From positions 1 through 25,478 of the forward strand of contig CAZAJS010000011.1 of assembly GCA_964485635.1 (NCBI GenBank): a DNA stretch of 25,478 nucleotides, read 5' to 3'. The stretch's first letter is position 1. The number at the start of each line of letters is the position of its first letter. Origin of the DNA: CAZAJS01 sp964485635. Its GTDB lineage: Bacteria > Pseudomonadota > Gammaproteobacteria > Francisellales > Francisellaceae. The position numbers and the translations under genes are program-made. The notes below the pieces were generated by a model. That model ran no database searches and was not told the DNA's origin. It was given only the letters and a program-made list of their open reading frames with translations. Of the stretch, positions 24,178 to 25,478 are shown piece after piece.

Positions 24178-24744
24178 GTGTCAAATGACTTAAATGCCAT
24201 TGCTGCTGACATTCAACTGTTAGTGCTCGATGTTGATGGGGTATTAACAGACGGTGCGATTATTCTAACAAATGAAAAGGTTGAGTGTAAAAATTTTAAT
24301 GTTAAAGATGGTTTAGGGATCAAGCTTTTGCAACAAGCTGGTATTCAGGTTGCTGTGATTACGGGTAAGCGTTCGGAGCTTGTGGCAAAACGTTTAGCTG
24401 ATTTAGGCATTGAGCATGTTTACCAAGGTCAAAAAAATAAACACAATGCTTTTGTTGATTTACAAGAAAAAACAGGGATTTGCCCTCAAAATATTGCATA
24501 TATGGGGGATGATTTACCTGATTTAGTTGTGATGAGGCAAGTTGCACTGGCCAGTTGTCCGGCTGATGCTGTTATGGCAGTACAAGATCGTTGTGATTGG
24601 GTAAGCACGTATCATGGAGGACATGGTGCAGTTCGTCAATTATGTGATTGGCTAATTAGCCAACAGCAGTCTGTTGATTATATTGAACAATTTGAAACAA
24701 AAGGCCAGGCAGATTTTTCATGTGGGTTAGCAAGCGATCAGTAG
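24178..24744 (+). CDS. kdsC: 3-deoxy-D-manno-octulosonate 8-phosphate phosphatase
   Basis: A HAD-family phosphatase, 188 residues from the GTG, that removes phosphate from KDO-8-phosphate to give KDO for the inner core of lipopolysaccharide. The nucleophile motif LDVDGVLTDG (Asp18, Asp20) is the KdsC form, TGKRS near residue 61 holds the second-motif residue, and GDDLPD near 110-115 is the metal-binding third motif. KdsC has no cap domain and works as a tetramer; the length fits. It overlaps lptC by 25 bases. The gene order kdsC-lptC-lptA is the standard one for LPS supply and export in Gammaproteobacteria; kdsD, often upstream, is absent here. Confidence 0.95.
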   Translation: MSNDLNAIAADIQLLVLDVDGVLTDGAIILTNEKVECKNFNVKDGLGIKLLQQAGIQVAVITGKRSELVAKRLADLGIEHVYQGQKNKHNAFVDLQEKTGICPQNIAYMGDDLPDLVVMRQVALASCPADAVMAVQDRCDWVSTYHGGHGAVRQLCDWLISQQQSVDYIEQFETKGQADFSCGLASDQ

Positions 24745-25310
24745 TCATTACCTTAGGATTAGCCATTGTGGCTACTGCTAGTAGTTGGTGGGTCGTGGAC
24801 TTATCCATGCAATATGTCGGGCAAAATGATTTGGCCGATGATTTTGTATTAGGTAAGGCGCATCAAATGACTTATCAAAAACGGCAAATCAATCAAATTG
24901 ATGCTTATCATGGACAGGCTGATCAAGCATGGTTATATGCGGATGGACACCAGTCATACGACGATGTCACGATGCGACTGTATAACCAACAAAAACCGGA
25001 TCAGCCACCATGGCAGATTCAAGCACCTAAAGCCAAAGTCAATTCAGACCACACTGATGTTTGGTTGCATAATCATGTTGTGGCAACACGGGAAGCGTTT
25101 GGTTCACAACCTCCTATGACCATTAAAACAAAGCAAGCACATTATCAACCAAATGAGCAAACCATCACAACAGATCAATGGGTTACGATACAACAAACAG
25201 ATACGGCAAATGGCACGATTGGAAAAGGTCTGGATGGTCAGATTAATCAAGGTAATTATCAATTATTGTCAAATGTAAGGAGTTATGATGCTACTGAACA
25301 ATCAAATTAA
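24720..25310 (+). CDS. lptC: LPS export protein LptC
   Basis: A 196-residue bitopic inner-membrane protein of the LPS transport bridge: it takes LPS from LptB2FG and hands it to LptA in the periplasm. One N-terminal membrane helix (about residues 7-29) is followed by a periplasmic beta-jellyroll domain, in which PPWQIQAPKAKV, VWLHNHVVA and MTIKTKQAHYQPNEQTITTD match the repeating strand pattern of LptC. Length is near the E. coli protein (191). It overlaps kdsC by 25 bases and lptA by 23, so the three are translationally linked. The start lacks a strong ribosome site, as expected for a coupled gene. Confidence 0.9.
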   Translation: MWVSKRSVVITLGLAIVATASSWWVVDLSMQYVGQNDLADDFVLGKAHQMTYQKRQINQIDAYHGQADQAWLYADGHQSYDDVTMRLYNQQKPDQPPWQIQAPKAKVNSDHTDVWLHNHVVATREAFGSQPPMTIKTKQAHYQPNEQTITTDQWVTIQQTDTANGTIGKGLDGQINQGNYQLLSNVRSYDATEQSN

Positions 25311-25478
25311 GCTATTATTAGCCATAGCGCTCAGTATGTTCAGCATTTTGGCCTATAGTCGTCCATCGCAACAAAATTTAATGGGCAATCAAGTTACTAA
25401 AGATGGGCCTATTACCATTTGTAGTGATGCTTTAACAATTGATCAGGCGCATCACCGAGCGATTTATCAGGGTAATGT
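25288..25478 (+). CDS. lptA: LPS transport protein LptA, 5' part only
   Basis: Only the first 63 codons lie in the window; the frame is open at the right edge. A Sec signal peptide is visible (Lys8, then a hydrophobic LLLAIALSMFSIL core, likely cleaved after AYS near residue 24). The mature start DGPITICSDALTIDQAHHRAIYQGNV matches the first strands of the OstA/LptA domain, which bridges LPS across the periplasm. Two ATGs stand in tandem; the second (25288) is chosen because AAGGAG is 5 bases before it and only 2 before the first. Gene order after lptC supports the call. Confidence 0.9.
   Translation, partial: MLLNNQIKLLLAIALSMFSILAYSRPSQQNLMGNQVTKDGPITICSDALTIDQAHHRAIYQGN

Overview
The window is a stretch of a Gammaproteobacterium chromosome of moderately low GC. 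Samples I counted by eye give a little over 40% GC in the core genes and about a third in the first 4.2 kb. The lineage call rests on the gene set: kdsC-lptC-lptA (LPS transport), a PilZ-type protein, PrmB, RmuC, CvpA, TrkA, RecN and the alpha subunit of a two-subunit glycyl-tRNA synthetase. The proteins are unusually rich in glutamine. I cannot name the genus; a Thiotrichales/Legionellales-like or Francisella-related low-GC lineage is a guess.

Layout. (1) 1-4218 is AT-rich and looks acquired. It holds an unrecognised 309-aa protein, then a tightly packed module of an ImmA/IrrE-type metallopeptidase, a small two-helix membrane protein and a large DUF262-DUF1524 (GmrSD/SspE-like) nuclease. This is the best candidate for an undescribed defence or regulated-nuclease system. 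(2) 4376-7047 has a small Cys-rich lipoprotein facing a minus-strand hpt-tatD pair, and a divergent DUF2797 gene with zinc-ribbon-like cysteines. (3) 7185-7961 is an unrecognised cytosolic protein behind a good promoter and a leader hairpin. (4) 8113-14493 is a seven-gene plus-strand run, cysS-prmB-aroC-dedA-pilZ-radA-cvpA, with gaps of 20 bases or less. (5) 14587-18835 is a second run: glyQ (TTG start, no glyS beside it), rmuC, and one ORF fusing a glycerophosphodiesterase to a CinA-type domain. (6) 18857-24044 on the minus strand reads, in transcription order, cobalamin adenosyltransferase, trkA, an APC amino-acid permease and recN. (7) 24178 to the end is kdsC-lptC-lptA with overlapping frames; lptA is cut by the window edge.

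The core genes are translation (CysRS, GlyRS alpha, PrmB), repair (RadA, RecN, RmuC), aromatic biosynthesis (AroC), nucleotide salvage (Hpt), potassium and amino-acid transport, and envelope LPS supply and export. Promoters often show an extended -10 (TGn plus a TATAAT-like hexamer). No tRNA, rRNA, CRISPR array, insertion sequence or attachment site was seen, and no gene-free stretch exceeds 300 bases.
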